Origin: Suillus spraguei
Taxonomy: Eukaryota; Basidiomycota; Agaricomycetes; Boletales; Suillaceae
Length of the DNA stretch: 64,000 nucleotides
Assembly: GCA_016800925.1 (NCBI GenBank)
Contig: JABCPU010000095.1
Coordinates: 62,001-126,000 of the forward strand
Reading direction: 5' to 3'
This document shows positions 21,939-34,988 of this stretch, piece by piece; the first letter of the stretch is position 1; each line of letters begins with the position of its first letter. The notes below the pieces were generated by a model that was not told the origin of the DNA, did not search any database, and was given only the letters and a program-made list of their open reading frames with translations. The position numbers were made by a program, and so were the translations under genes.

Positions 21939-24900
21939 TTTGAGCTTGGAGGTATGAGTTCATCACCGGCATTGCAACAACAAAAAAGACTGATTACTAG
22001 CGATTTAGGCCACGAATTTCTCGCACGCACTCACATAGCATATCATATTCACACTTTCATCGATACATCCCATGGTCATGAACGCTCCATTTTACCACCT
22101 CATGATTTAGTTTTTCTCGCAATTTAACACTAGTGGTTCGTGGTGCTAATTCAGTTATATCTTTCTTCCGCGTTTATAAGAACATGGGCGTTGACCAAAG
22201 TCTGTACGTCAGTATGTCATTAACGCGTAATTCTATTAAAATTAAGCAAGATCGACCAAGTTCTCTCTATTGGTGTGCCTGTCGGGAGAGTAAATAACTT
22301 GCGCGAGACCATGCTTTTAATGTGGGGACTCGGATCCTGAATCAACTATAATAGCTGTAGTCTATGACCCCAGAGTACATCACACTATTCCAGGCAACAA
22401 TTTAAAGTCTAGCGGGTACCGAGGGAGAAGGGAAAAGCGTTGGACAGCCTGTGTACGGGACACTGAATCATGATCGTAGCGCTGCTGACACGCCAGTTCC
22501 CTGACCACTTCCGACTCCAGCTTCGGCCGTTGCTAATAAGCTTTGTCCCGCGCGTTGACCAATATTAATAACTTTTGTTTGAGCTTCTCGTTGTTGGATA
22601 TTAATATACGCCTCATCCGCCACCATTTGTAGCAATCACCCTTTACAACTTAAGTCAATGAAGAACAGATTACAAACCCATCAGTAAGCAGTGCAAAAAA
22701 ATGACAACGGCGACACTCAACAGTGTGGGGAACGAAGAACGAAGACGAGATTACAGCGGAATAAACAGGGCCTACTGCACAGTTTGGATTCTTGAAACCA
22801 ATAGCAGCCAGATTCCCATCGGTCGCCTGCAGAGCATGACACGAAATATTTGCAGCAAGAACCTTCCCCCACTTATCGTGGGAGTCGGGAAATTTTGATA
22901 TCGGGTCACAGGATCCACCGATGAACAGCAACCTCATGATGCTGCTGACACCTGCTCATGGATATTGGTATATACCACCAAGTACATAGAACAGCCGTTG
23001 AAATTAGACTGTGGCAGGTCCCCCACTGGATGGTCAGCTAGAAGTTCCGAGTTGCGTGCGACGCACATAGCTTAATGGTAGACTTTGGAACCTACACAGG
23101 AAGTGTCATGTGAAAGGCTCACCAGCACCGCCAAGGTGTACACAGACCTCCAGGCTTCCGCCGGACCGCCGCAACCTCCATTCTGAGAGACCACTGGATT
23201 TATCACCACGGTCTAGAGGTGGAGCTTCACTGCCTGTTTTATGTTTCACACATCAGCATATACTATTGAACCGCTACAAAGACTGCTTACTGTAAATCCA
23301 CATGTTAGGTGATTATTGATAGTATTGGTGGTGGATGGGAGACTACGGCAACTCGTCAAATACTTATGTGCGAATCTGGCAGTTGTCCGTCGCGCATTTC
23401 GCAAACAACGACACGACTGCCAGACATAATGTTAGGCGTTGACAGCGGGCCGTACTGTGTGGGCGGTTTCGACTTTAAGGTGCGAAAAACAGGTGCTGCA
23501 AAGCGACTACCTTCCTTCCATTGGGATGTATACTGAGGGAAGAAGGCCGCAGCCTCTTGAATTTGTGTACTTGGCTTGGTAGAGTTCACAACTCGCTAGA
23601 CTGTCGACGGCGAGTAAATTTCAAAAGTCACGTGTCAAACTAAACGATTGATCTGTGCAAGCGAATAGTAATTTATGACACATTGATCCAACTAAGTGCT
23701 AGGCTCTCTTTTGAAGGTTTGATGAGTCTGACTCCAAGAGACTAGCTACGTTTGACTTAGTCTTCCCAGTGTTGACAGGATCTGACAAACATTTTTTTTA
23801 TTTCACAAAAATGCGGAAATTCGCCTAAACTTTTACGTTGCCGCGAACCTATCCAGGTTTCAGTGTCCACGTCATACTGAACTCCTGGCGCTTGACAGTG
23901 CGTCTATTGATCTATCGTTGAGCACAGGATGAGCCGCTGCATCAGCATGTTTGCCTCAGGCTTGATGAGACATAATTAGTTCGGCTCTAGCCTTGTGACT
24001 TCATTCGACCCCCGCCAAGAGCCTCGAGGCATCCCTCTGACACACCCGAAACACGATAAATTTTTCGGTTCCTCGTCGATATGTGATACTCTGGCTTCCT
24101 TGGAATTTCCCGCGTTTCACTTCTTCCACCTCCTCTGAGAACGGAAGAGGCATACTGGATCGATAAGGGGGAGCGGGATGTCGTGTCTTTGGTACAAGCG
24201 TACATATTATCTCCGATCGATAAGATCTTTGCATAACTTTGGCTCAAACAAGTTAACAGCTGATTGATTCCTTATCTATGTACCAAATATGCGAAGTCGG
24301 AAGGTCATTTTGCAGAAATGGTGAGTTTTCCCAATCTTGTCCAATTCAGCAATTCTTTGGACATTCGAGGCATTCTGATCAGTTGAACGGGTCTCCTAGC
24401 ACGATTTTGGCTCAGATGAGCTGTCTGTTATCAACTCGTCAAACGTTGCTGCCCAGATCGCCCCCGACCTTGTCAGGATAACCAGTACAAGCGCTGCAAG
24501 AAGAATGTGTATGGATTTTTGCACAAGCATCGTCCAGGCTACATAGTTTCTCCCTAAGGCGAGTTATTGGGGATTCAGATGCTTGAGATTGGAACAATAT
24601 CAATAACTAACGTTCATTCCTTTAGATATAATGCCTCACTATTCCCTTTCATCTTCCACGCTAAGTATATCTCTGGCAATATTGCAGCCGCAAACTCACT
24701 GTCCGCAACTTCTTGATATCAATCCGACCAAACAGCCTCTCCCTATGTCATAGTATGCCAGCATCTAACCGCTTGAACGGTGCCTACGAGGACAAAGGCA
24801 ACGGACTCAGACCAAACCCAATACAGACATTCACTCGCTATATGTATAGTTGCCTTGAGGCAAGCCCTGGCACCCCTGGCAGACCTCTAGCTAAGCCGCT

Positions 24901-25086
24901 GACCAGACGTAACCCCAAACACAACTGACAAATCAACTCTCCTAAAGCACAGACATGGTCTACTATATGTACTTTGATAATGTACGTTCAAAATATACTC
25001 TCTGATATCTGTGGCACCGCGCTTCTAGAGCAACGACAGGTACTCCTTGTGATACGTGGCTGTCTTCGCTAACCGTGCAGTTGCCG
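21939..25086. other. Gene-poor region, 3.1 kb
   Basis: No gene could be supported. Short frames (60-95 codons) occur on both strands, for example minus 22937-22650 and minus 23589-23356, without domains or convincing splice partners. An A/T-rich patch around 22560-22610 contains TTAATATACG. No terminal repeats, reverse transcriptase or transposase motifs were seen. Confidence 0.45.
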
Positions 25087-25879
25087 ATGAGTGGTGACGT
25101 GCTATATCCGTGTCCACTCATACGAAGTATTCGGACAGTGCCAGGCATGTTGCCCCCCAGTTTTTTCTTTACTCACGACGTTAGAAAAGCGAACGCCGCC
25201 GCCTCCACTACTAACACCCAAGTTGCATCTAGTTTCTTTAGCAACGTGTTTTTCACACTGCCACCAGACAATGGTGGATTGAGCTTCATTCCGGTTCTAG
25301 ATTTCGCGGATCATGTTAGCGGGAGCTCGTGAGTCATTTTGTCGCAGGTCCTTTCATATCTAACTAATATTGTAACAACCATGCTAAAGATTTTTCATCC
25401 GTTCTAGAGTCTCTCCTAACGAGTGCTGGTACTGTCCTGGATTGTTCACAGGCAAGGTCTATGTGTCGCATACTGAGCAGACTCGCTTCCGCGTTCGCCT
25501 CGTCAACGAGCGCATGGACACTACAGGAACCATGATCGGCTCCGACGACATCATTATTATCTTAACTTCTGTCAACGTATCCGTTAGAGTCTGCCGTAGC
25601 ACTCATTTGATCATTTCGAAAAGCTCTGAGCTAGGGTTGAAGTTCAGCGACCTTGTGAACGAATTCGGAGTGGTGGATTCTTTGCTGGATAATGAAGGTC
25701 ATTGCGAGAATGCAAAGAACTGTTCAAGACAGATGATGGGGAAGAGTGGAAACTCGCTTGAACTGGTATCATTTGACGTTGACAAACACTTGCGTGAGGC
25801 TGGTTCTTACTTTTATGATGGAAGCCACGTCAACTCGTTCTGCACTTACAAAAGCACGCCAGATGACGTTACCTGCTAG
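25087..25879 (+). CDS. Uncharacterised two-exon reading frame
   Basis: From ATG 25087 (MSGDVLYPCPLIRSIRTVPG) the frame runs open to GLSFIPVLDFADHVSGSS. A GTGAGT donor at 25330 and a CTAG acceptor near 25407 join it in frame to SVSPNECWYCPGLFTGKVYV and about 145 further codons, ending at 25879 (STPDDVTC). The join is supported by a good donor and by the open frame on both sides. The first part faintly recalls the central strand of SET-domain proteins, but no catalytic NH or Tyr motif was found, so no function is given. It may be a fragment of a larger lost gene. Confidence 0.35.
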
Positions 25880-27262
25880 ATATTATGAATTTTTCTGGCA
25901 GCTATATATATCTCACAACGCTAAAAGCAAATATGTGACACATCAAAGGGCTGCTCATGTAAAATGCAATATACTCAGGGACGCAGATGAGATATTCGTA
26001 GGCATTACAGCACCGGGTACCTGCTAATTTTAGTTGATTTGAGTCTGACACAGTGCATCGAAGTGCTGGACGGTCTGTTGATGGTTGCGCAAGTCTGAGA
26101 GTCAACTAGGTTGAGACTGATACTGATGCTCACGGACATATATCTTGCGTCATATTAATACGGGCGTGCTGTTCGCCATCAAATATTGAGTTCCAGTGGC
26201 AGGGAAAATGTGATCAAACTACTCGGGCTTGCTTGGAGCGCGACACGCCACCGCCCAAAAGGACTGGTAAATGGTGATAACAGGTTGACTATCAGTACAA
26301 GTGCCAGTTACGCAGAACTTCAGTACCATACCACTATGGCATGTTGGTTTGGTTGACGGCTAAGGTGTCTACTGGCCCATCTCTGCCCATCTTGGTCGGA
26401 CGCGTCGTGCCGAGCCTGTCCAGGCCGCGGCCACCTTCCTCCAGTGCACTCAGTGCCGCGTTTAGGCGCCTCGGATATGATAGCTAGCAATGATGGCGAA
26501 CTTTTTGCTAATCAATTGATCACAAAGATCAGCAACATAGACAAATTCTGGTACGTCTGGGCAGTTCCGGTTTGTCTGGCGCCTGCGCAGTACTGCCACT
26601 GGTAACTGTACCACCATGTTGGTATTACTGATATCAAGTGGCCGCGGTAGATATACGCGGACAATCAGTGCGTATTTTCTTTGTCTACTATGTCTAATTA
26701 TTCCGATAAGGCCGCTACTATGTAGCAATGATGGAAGACAACATACCTTGTACGGCACAACTCAACCCAAATTCAGGTTAAACCCGAAGCCACTGCATGC
26801 AGGCCGTCCCACTCTGGATCTGGCTCCTCCCAAACTTGGATGACTCTTCGTGTTTCGTGTTCCGCCTCGTCACGATGAATGGGCCAGGGGTCACGATCCT
26901 TTTGCCACGCGCCCCGTGCAGAGATGAAAGGCAAAGAGCCTAAGTTGAAGCATCTTTTTCATGCTACAGAGGATGGCGACCCAGATCAGCTTCGAATGTT
27001 TCAAATCTGATGCCCGAGTCTATATACTACTGTCCCATGCAAAGCTGCCATAATTACAAGGTCGTTGTCTCGATTGTATTTGCGGATTGTGTCCGTCGAC
27101 CCTCCACGTATGTAGTTTCCGTTGCTTTCGCGTTGATTCCGCCGTTGATTTGGTCGTAAGATCACTTGTCACAAAAGTTAAACTTGTACCAGAAAGCTGG
27201 ATGCATTCGGCCGGGTCCGGCCGGACTGAGCCGTCATTTCCAATCTTTCAATCTTCCAATCT

Positions 27263-27275
27263 TTCTTGAACGTTC
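27263..27275 (+). promoter_or_regulatory. Candidate heat-shock element
   Basis: TTCttGAAcgTTC: three alternating 5-bp units of the HSF consensus with correct 2-base spacing, about 635 bp upstream of the DUF6741 gene start. A further TTC-containing unit follows at 27283-27287. Function is inferred from the motif only. Confidence 0.35.
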
Positions 27276-27837
27276 CGAGACGTTCCGCTGAGATATTCCA
27301 CTCGTCGTCTAGTGCACGGAATACACTTGCCTAAACCTTAGCAGGAAACACGCCCATACCATGCTGAACTAAAACTAGCCAATGCTACTCTTGCCTTCAG
27401 GAGTTGAAGGGCATAGCATCGTACAGGATCCACCACCATCAAAACTGTCCATAATGCATGTGTGACTGTCCATGTGTTGACCTTGAGGCTTGTTGGAGTC
27501 CGGGGACAGCTTGAAAGCTCTTGAAGGCTATTGAAGGCACCTTCAGTGCTGTAGCATCATGGCTCCACTGTGCATCCACGTGAAGTAGATCAAAGCCAAC
27601 CCCAGATTTTCATCTCAGCTTGTATCTTCGGTGGTGATCTGAACTATCGGCGCCCTGTTTTCGGTCATGCACGAGGCCAGGTACAATGGATTTCGATGCT
27701 GCGGCCGGGTCTCCCTGCGTTCGACCACAACCTAGTTTGAATTGTACCATTCCAATCCGGACCACAGTTCCTATCTTCCCACCACCCTCGAGGTTGTGGT
27801 GCATGAACTTCGATACTACTTAAAGCCACCCCAGCAG

Positions 27838-27845
27838 TATAAAAA
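27838..27845 (+). promoter_or_regulatory. TATA box of DUF6741 gene
   Basis: TATAAAAA lies 73 bp before the ATG at 27911, a usual distance for a fungal TATA box with a short leader. Confidence 0.55.
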
Positions 27846-27910
27846 TCTCTCGCCTTTGATTTGCTGTGACTTTCACTCCCTCAGTGCTTCCTTCACTATT
27901 GTTACAAAAT

Positions 27911-28897
27911 ATGGCATACTCCCCATACGACGGCTATGACCCCTACGACAGCTACGACTCCTACAGCCGTCCTCGCAAACATTCGCTTGGATACCGATCG
28001 ACCACTCCTATCGGTGGCTACCCGTACGATCCGCGGCTGGGTACAGCGTACAGTGAGCCGATGATGCGCGGAGAGGTACCACAATCCTTATCCGCACTCC
28101 TTATTAGTCGCTAATGTTTAATCGTGAAAGCGATATTCTTCAAGCTATCCGATGTACCCGTCCACACCCAACCGCGGCATGTACCGGACACCTAATCACA
28201 GCGCGCATTATCTCCGTAAGTACTGGACTATCTGAAGTTTGGATGCATTCAGACAGGATCTGACCTTTACCAGCGTACGACGATTTGGACTACCGTGCTG
28301 GAACTCCCGGGCTCTATCCGCCTGTTGTACAACCCTTAGCACTGGGTAGACCACGTCGGTCGTCATCAGTATCTTACTCACCAAGACCTCCAGCATTTGG
28401 GGACCCTTTTCGCAGAAATAGTCCCCCTCAAGTTAAATTCAAGCGCAAGGGTGCCTTCCGGAGCGGAATCACCCTCGGTGAAGCCCAAGCCAATGTTCGA
28501 TTGGCTGGGTACGACTCGTACACCTTCAATGACCTCGGTGTTGACCACCGAGGCAAGATCTATGTGAAGATTTCGGTGAGTACAGTATGAGTTTGGTCTC
28601 CGGCTAAAGCTTTAATCATTCATCTTAAAGTGGCCTGGATATTCGCCACTCAATTACGAGATACCTGTTGATGGCTATGGGGGTCTCATTGACCTTCAAT
28701 CGTTGACACGCAGAATTGGGCGTGCGGTTGCACATTATCTTCAGGTGAGTATTCAATGGTATCTGCTCAATACAGAAGTTCCTCATGCGTTATATACATA
28801 GGCCAACATCATCCCTATACCATGGGATCGTATCGAGTTATCGCACATGGAAGAAGTCGGCATGGGTTCATGGCATCTCAAGATGACGACAAACTGA
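27911..28897 (+). CDS. DUF6741-like basidiomycete protein
   Basis: Five exons: 27911-28075, 28131-28215, 28274-28575, 28631-28744 and 28802-28897; 253 residues. The N-terminus is Tyr/Ser/Pro/Arg-rich and disordered (MAYSPYDGYDPYDSYDSYSR). The C-terminal half is a compact domain: VKFKRKGAFRSGITLGEAQA, DHRGKIYVKISWPGYSPLNY, EIPVDGYGGLIDLQSLTRRI, and HYLQANIIPIPWDRIELSHM with the end MGSWHLKMTTN. This arrangement matches a domain I recall as DUF6741, found in Agaricomycetes, with no known function. The frame is clean. A TATA box lies 73 bp upstream. Confidence 0.75.
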
Positions 28898-31138
28898 GGG
28901 ATATCTTGTCCTGTGCGTTGCCGCCTGCAGCGAGACACTCTCAACGTACTTTATTATATATCATTCAAGACCTTGATAATCTATTTATACTGCAGCTATA
29001 CTCGCGGATGGGCCTGGTGTATCGTCAACCCTGCGCCCTTCGAGCCCTGCTGAGTTGTACAAGAGATAAAACATGTGTGTATCATATTGTATCACGAATC
29101 TTACGAACTTTCACGAGGTGCCGTCTGGAAGGGGATGCAAGCCACCCAACGTATACCATCAACACCACCAAACGTAACACCAGGTTTGCAGTTACAGAAG
29201 TGCCGATCGCCGCTTTAGTATCCTCTTGGTGTCTCCCTTTTGACGAGACAGGCTGCGAATACCAAGGGCATGTTTCACTTTAGTCATGAAGGGTAAGTGA
29301 GTTTCCCTGTCGTTTCCCTATGACAAAGCATGACAACAAGCGACGGAAATGAAGACACGTAGACTGACCACAGTACGGAGTTCTTGCTTCGCATGCTTCC
29401 TGGTTTGTCTAGATAACCTAGGATTCGAGTTGGCAAATGCCGCTTTGGTAGAAGGGTCACGGGCACATTAACTCGGCGTATATCGGTAATTGCCTACGTG
29501 ACGAACTTACTGTATTCTCCAGCGACCGTGACTCTTTTCTTGTCTCCGCTAAAGAAGCTGAATTTGCGGCGAGTAGAAGTGCAATTCAGATCATGGTTAT
29601 GAATTTCGTTTATCTGGAATGTATTCATATTGATTGCAGGTGATCGAAATATGACAAAATTCTGTGAAGGGTGAAGTGCTGCGGGAGTGGCTGTATAAGT
29701 GGGTGCCAATCACAGGACTTGTAGGGAGAGTGTTGTCTTATATACCATCACATGGCAGGGCAAGGTCGACGTAAAGGCCAACGTAAAGTTCCCTAAGCTT
29801 GAACTAGACTGGCATCGGTTCTCTGATATGGTACCATTCAGAAGGAAATTTCAGGGATGGGCTCTTGATTTTGAAATGCCGTTGTCGTTTGAGACCCGGG
29901 AACCGACCTCACTTCAGTACTAAACGTGTTCTAATGTGCCTATTAAGCCTAACGGGCCAAACGCTTGCCTGTCGGACCTCATTCCCTTTCCACAGAATAT
30001 AAATTCAGTACGGCATGTTTGTGAATATTCTCAATGCCCCTCAGGCTTCTCACTCTAAATATACTGTTGATGAAGCGCCACAGAACAAGGTGTGTAAAAA
30101 GCCTGTTGAGCGCCCTGTTGGCGCTACGACCCGTAAGGTCTAGCCCATGATCAGCGGTGCAAACGGCGGCGACATTTGTGTCCCTCATACTTCACACTCT
30201 CGTGGTGTATGCCCGTGGGCCCGGGGCTGAGACGTAGGGCACAGTTTACGGCTTATTTGTGCTTGCTTGTGTTAAGAATGATATCATGATTTCATATCTA
30301 ATAGAGAGCCGCTAACAGCGATCAGCGCGGCGCTTCGGCTCAGCGTTCGGTCAGACCCCCGACCACTGCTTGATAGAGATTTATGTCATAAATCCTTTGG
30401 CGTCGCTTAGGGCAACTCCAACAGGACTCGTATCCTCTCCTCAAGTTGCAGTACCCTCACAAGCCACCCCGCGGACTCGTTGAGAGGCCGAGTTCCCTCC
30501 CACCATTTGTGTTGCTACTCATGTCTGGTGACATTCCATGCACAAAAATATGTTGGATTCTGGCAGTGTGATTGTTATAGTAAAAGATTCTCAGTGTTCG
30601 AGAGGGTGTTCTGAACGCGAGAAGAGCTATCCTGAGTGTTGAAATCACTCTTCGCGCCAACTTTATGAATATCTGCAGGTGGGAAACCACCGGAGTGCGT
30701 TGTAACGAGGCAAAATTGAAGTTGATTCAAAACTTCGCAATGAAAGACATGGTTGTGTGGGTGCGGAGGTTCGCGGGAATTACCATGGGAAGAATGACAA
30801 GGGTCGTCATTCCGTCTGTCAACATGACTTAGTACTAGATCAAATCGCTGTCTGTCAATGATTTTCGTAAGCCGTAAGGTTTTCAGATAAGACACACGCC
30901 GCCCTGACAACAGAACAGCAATTGCTGCGGTGAGCAAGATGGAGGTCGGTAGAGAGCAAGTAAACAAGTCGGTGCCGGGTGACTTGATTAATCAATTAAT
31001 ATTGGTTAATGACTGGGAGTGGCAGGGGGTACAAACCAAACAAGAGCAAGTTGATTATTGCCACGCCGTCACGGGGCTTGATCACTAACACTCTCCATAT
31101 CACATTATTCCTGCAGGAGAAACTCCGGCGATCCCTGC
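28898..31138. other. Intergenic, 2.2 kb
   Basis: Only short frames on both strands (up to about 130 codons at minus 30967-30575), none with domain character or consistent splice signals. A 74-codon plus frame at 29699-29923 has an ordinary composition but no partner exon. The last 150 bp must hold the TAD1 promoter. Confidence 0.4.
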
Positions 31139-32643
31139 ATGTTCTCAGATGAGAATACAACCCTCGTTCATGCCGTGCAGAACCAGTATGCTTCTCTGAA
31201 TCTCAAGCTACCAACAGGAACTTTCACAATTCTATCTGCTATCGTCTTGACTTCATCTGATCCTTCGTCAATTCAGCCAAAGATCATTGGATTAGCTACC
31301 GGATGCAAGTGTCTGCCAAAGGACAAGCTTCCCTTGCAAGGCGAGGCTGTACACGATAGTCATGCAGAAGTTCTCGCTCGTCGTTGTGCTATTGCTGGTT
31401 GATCGAAGAGATTAGTAGGGCAGCCTCCGATGGATCACTTTGGAATTCGGCGTGGATATCGAAATCGGCAGATGATCGCTATCGTCTTAAAGACGGCGTC
31501 CGTATCATTATGTACATATCGACCCCTCCTTGTGAGAAGCACTAGCCTTCTACGTTACACGTGTCTCATTTCAACCGATCAATGTCAAGGCGGAGACGCC
31601 TCTATGCGGTTCCTTGCTACTCTTCAAAATAAGGAAATGGCGGCATTGAAGGACTCTGCAATATACCCTCCTTTAGCCCCCAATGTCGCGTCCAGAGGAC
31701 GGGATAATTACTCCCTTTTTGGCGTTCTCCGTACGAAGCCCGGCCGTGCTGACTCTCCTCAGACGCTGTCGTTGTCGTGCAGTGACAAAATAGCACGCTG
31801 GAACGTACTTGGGATACAAGGGGCTTTGGGCTCTGCCTTTTTTCACCCGATCTACTTCACAAAGATCATTATCGGCGAAGTCCCACCAGATCTTCACGAC
31901 GTTGTAAAGTTTGATTGTGAACGAGCGTTCTGGGGGCGTCTGCAGGAAATCCATGGTACGTATATCGTTCCGTTATGAGGTAAGACTTACATATGTCTTA
32001 CATAGGCCTTCCTCAGGGGTACAAATTGAATCAGCCGGAAGTCCAGTTCACGTCGGTTGGGTTCGTTCACTCAAGGTCTGCGCAAGAGCATTCTTCTCTT
32101 GCTCAAAGATCATGCAATGAATGTAGATATATATTCATGGATACCTTGTGCTCTCCCTCTCAACTGGTTCATCTTCAGCTTTGACTTGGGTCGCGGACTC
32201 CACGTCACCGCATGAGGTACTGATAAACGGCCTCAGGCGTGGCGTCTCTCCCAAACATCGCTACAAGACCATTTTCTGGTAAGCTGTTGATTAATTTCCT
32301 CGGAGAGCTGTCTCATGCAATATGTTGGTAACTCAAAGGCCCAGGTTGTCCAAAGTCTCCTTGTTTCACCTATACAGGAAGACAAGGAGCATAGAGAACC
32401 TACCGCCTGAAAGGTAAGGATCTAGGACAACAAGGGACAATCCATAGCATTCACAATTTGTTATATAGTAAAGCAATGACATATCATCAGGTAAAGGAGA
32501 GCATGGCCCAGTACCAGATAGCAAAACACTGTTTGCTAGGGGAAGGTGGGCCTTTTTCAGGGTGGATTCGAAGTGGAGCTCGATGGGAGAACTTCGGTTC
32601 TAGTAGCGACAACGGACAACAAAGTACTAACATTACGGATTAG
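31139..32643 (+). CDS. TAD1: tRNA-specific adenosine deaminase TAD1/ADAT1 (apparent frameshift)
   Basis: Six exons: 31139-31531, 31590-31955, 32006-32122, 32179-32278, 32339-32413 and 32469-32643. The enzyme converts A37 to inosine in tRNA-Ala of eukaryotes. The HAE zinc motif is present in [10 protein letters not shown], the PC motif in STPPCGGDAS, and the family block [38 protein letters not shown] is complete. [17 protein letters not shown] and [11 protein letters not shown] mark the C-terminal part. Directly after RRCAIA the frame breaks: one base is missing at about 31396, after which [13 protein letters not shown] continues. Exons total 1226 nt, one short of 409 codons. No intron can repair this. 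A read-through stop at 31400-31402 would leave only the first 87 residues. Confidence 0.88.
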
Positions 32644-32801
32644 ACGCCATAAAGAAAAGCAATGAAAACGCATGCATGTAAGTGTAACGATACAAGTCGT
32701 GATAAGTAACTAGGGTATATATATTAAGAAGGCACAGAAGTAGCGTTCCAAAGCATTTCCAAAACACCGAGATAAACGAGAAAACTGGGCAGGCATTATG
32801 C

Positions 32802-34540
32802 CTATTGATCCTTATCCTTGTTAGGGGATTCGGGTTCTGCGAGCAGTTCGTCAAAGGAGGTAGCTGGCAGCGTCTGAACTATTAACAACGGTGTCCCAGC
32901 AAGCGATTCACCGTCTGTAGTAAATGTAGGGCTTGATCTACCAGAACGACAGCTGTTATTAGTATTATTGCTGCTGTCTGCAAGTTCCTTTCGGAGCGCC
33001 TCCAATTCACGCTCGAACCTTTGAAGGAGAAAAGTCAGATTCTTGTCGGAAGGATCCAGAATTGAGGGTGCTTACTTGCGACCAAACACCTCGATGTAGA
33101 AGCCGCCGCCATTCCAGACGCTCACAGAGAATATGAACAAAAGGAATGCTCCACTCCACATAGAGCTATCATACAATAAGAACACCGCAGGTAGTTCCGT
33201 AAGGAGAGCGTATACTAAAGGAGAATTAATATCGCTGAGTCGTAGCGTTAAACTTTACATACCGAGTTGCCCCGCCACGAACGAAACTTCACGATAATCC
33301 GGAGGAACTATCGACAAAGCTCGCCCAATGGCGCTACGCTTGTTATTCAAAAGCCAAGAAAACGACGTCGTTCGCTGGCCAGATGCAATCTTGCTCCGAC
33401 GGTCTACCAGCACGAATTTCCAATACATCAACTGCCAAGAGACATCTAAACAACGAGTCATGTTCGATTGTCAAGATTATTAACATGAAGCTCACATATA
33501 GCGCCGCTCATGAGAAGAGCGTGGACGGGATTGAGGTACGGGAGTGCCTTCAACGCGGGAAACCTGTCTTCTGCATTCGGATAAAAGTGCCTGTCCATGG
33601 TGATGAATGAACTGCATAGAGAAGACCAACTATAACCGACCGGATCACTGTGAATGTAAAAGGCGCGTATATATGCACGAATAACGACGTGACTTTATCC
33701 GTGTCATGAAAAACAAGGCTGTTTCTCCAAGTGATAACAGCACTAGCGAGCGAGCCGTGTGATAAACTATAACAAGCCATGAACAGTGCGGTATTTGATG
33801 GGAAGAACCATATGTAGATAAAGTTGAGGATGGTGACGTAGTAACAGAGGTCGAAAAGGAAATAATGCCATGAGCGCTTCTTGTATTCGTAAGCACGGAG
33901 AGGAAGGAGATATAGGCCTTGCACTGTATATGCGATATGAATCCATCTGCACACAGGAAATTAGTCACCACCAAATGCGATAAACTTCTAGGGGTGCGTA
34001 CTGTGGAGCCAAGCCAAAGAGTAATGCCGATACAAGGAGGGACATGACGCCAAAGAAAAATGACACTTTATCACGCGTCCTCACCACCTTGGCGGAATGC
34101 CACGATTCCACTAAATTTTGCATACGACACGAAACCTGTAATAGACGTTTTACATCTCGACGAAAGCCGCAGGCTCCGAACGTACCTTCAGCTTGAAGTT
34201 TTTGACCTCGCGATCAAAATTCTCCGCCAGCAGATCGCCTGATTGCACACGTTTCTTCAAAGCTTCCTCAGCTTTCGATTTCAATCTATCGCTGTGCTTC
34301 TGTATCTGCCGCTGGAGTAAGTCCAGCCGGGAGTCAAAGAATGTCTCCATTGTATCTATCTCGAAAGCAATATTAGAATTTTGGGTGGCGATGACAAAAT
34401 GATAGAGCAAAAGACTCGCCTAGCAAGGTAAAGGCGCCTGTCTCGTCGCGTATGAAGCGTTCAAAAGGTGCGGAGAAGTATCCTGCTCCACTCGCTGGCG
34501 ACTCCATTCTTAAAGTCGGAGACGGTGGCCCTGATGCCAT
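32802..34540 (-). CDS. GPC1: Glycerophosphocholine acyltransferase GPC1 (DUF2838)
   Basis: Multi-exon gene from ATG 34540 (MASGPPSPTLRMESPASGAG) to the stop at 32802. An N-terminal cytosolic coiled coil (DSRLDLLQRQIQKHSDRLK) precedes about eight membrane helices. Signature blocks: VRTRDKVSFFFGVMSLLVSA, WIHIAYTVQGLYLLPLRAYE, KRSWHYFLFDLCYYVTILNF, and SLSHGSLASAVITWRNSLVF. Then HDTDKVTSLFVHIYAPFTFT, FYPNAEDRFPALKALPYLNP and PPDYREVSFVAGQLG. GPC1 acylates glycerophosphocholine from acyl-CoA in the ER to recycle phosphatidylcholine. The C-terminus is a Ser-rich acidic tail. The first intron begins GC (TTGCTAG|GCGAGT) and is accepted as GC-AG because only it joins TLL to DTMETFFDSRLD in frame. All other junctions are GT-AG and the frame is intact. 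Confidence 0.92.
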
Positions 34541-34988
34541 TGTGGAAGCCTGAGCTTTAAAATTGAGTCTGAACAATGCAAGCGCGAGACAGCGTGGCAG
34601 ACAGTAGTGGACCTCTGAAGCGCTTGAACTTGGAGGCAGTGCGTCACACGCCGACACAAATGTATGCTTACGTCACCGAAAGTAAGTGTTGCATTCTCCG
34701 CACTAGCTAAGACTACATGGGATTCGACTTCCTAGAAGGAATATTAACTTTGACTTCCTCAATGTCGGTTAGCAGACATCAGTACTAGCAGCGTACTAGC
34801 AGTCTGCTCATCAACTTCGTTTATTGTTAGGCAACTTTAAATCTTGACTGGAGATCCAGATAAACGACTTAGGTTTTGTGGATGAGCACTAGAACAGGAA
34901 GTACTAGTTCGTCCAGTATATATAGAATTCAAGAAGCATTCAGGACATGGAATGCAGTGTAATGCTCTATGTAGGTTACAGCAATAGC
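34541..34988. other. Intergenic, 448 bp
   Basis: Between two minus-strand genes: 5' flank of GPC1 and 3' flank of the ATP synthase d gene. No coding frame and no structured repeat were seen. Confidence 0.5.

Larger units (their letters stand above)
25880..27910. other. Intergenic, 2.0 kb, upstream of DUF6741 gene
   Basis: No supported gene. The right part contains a heat-shock-like element (27263-27275) and a TATA box (27838-27845) that probably belong to the next gene. Confidence 0.45.

Noticed and set aside
23065..23110. A tRNA-like A box (TAGCTTAATGG)
   Set aside because: No B box (GGTTCGA) at a fitting distance and no cloverleaf stems could be drawn.
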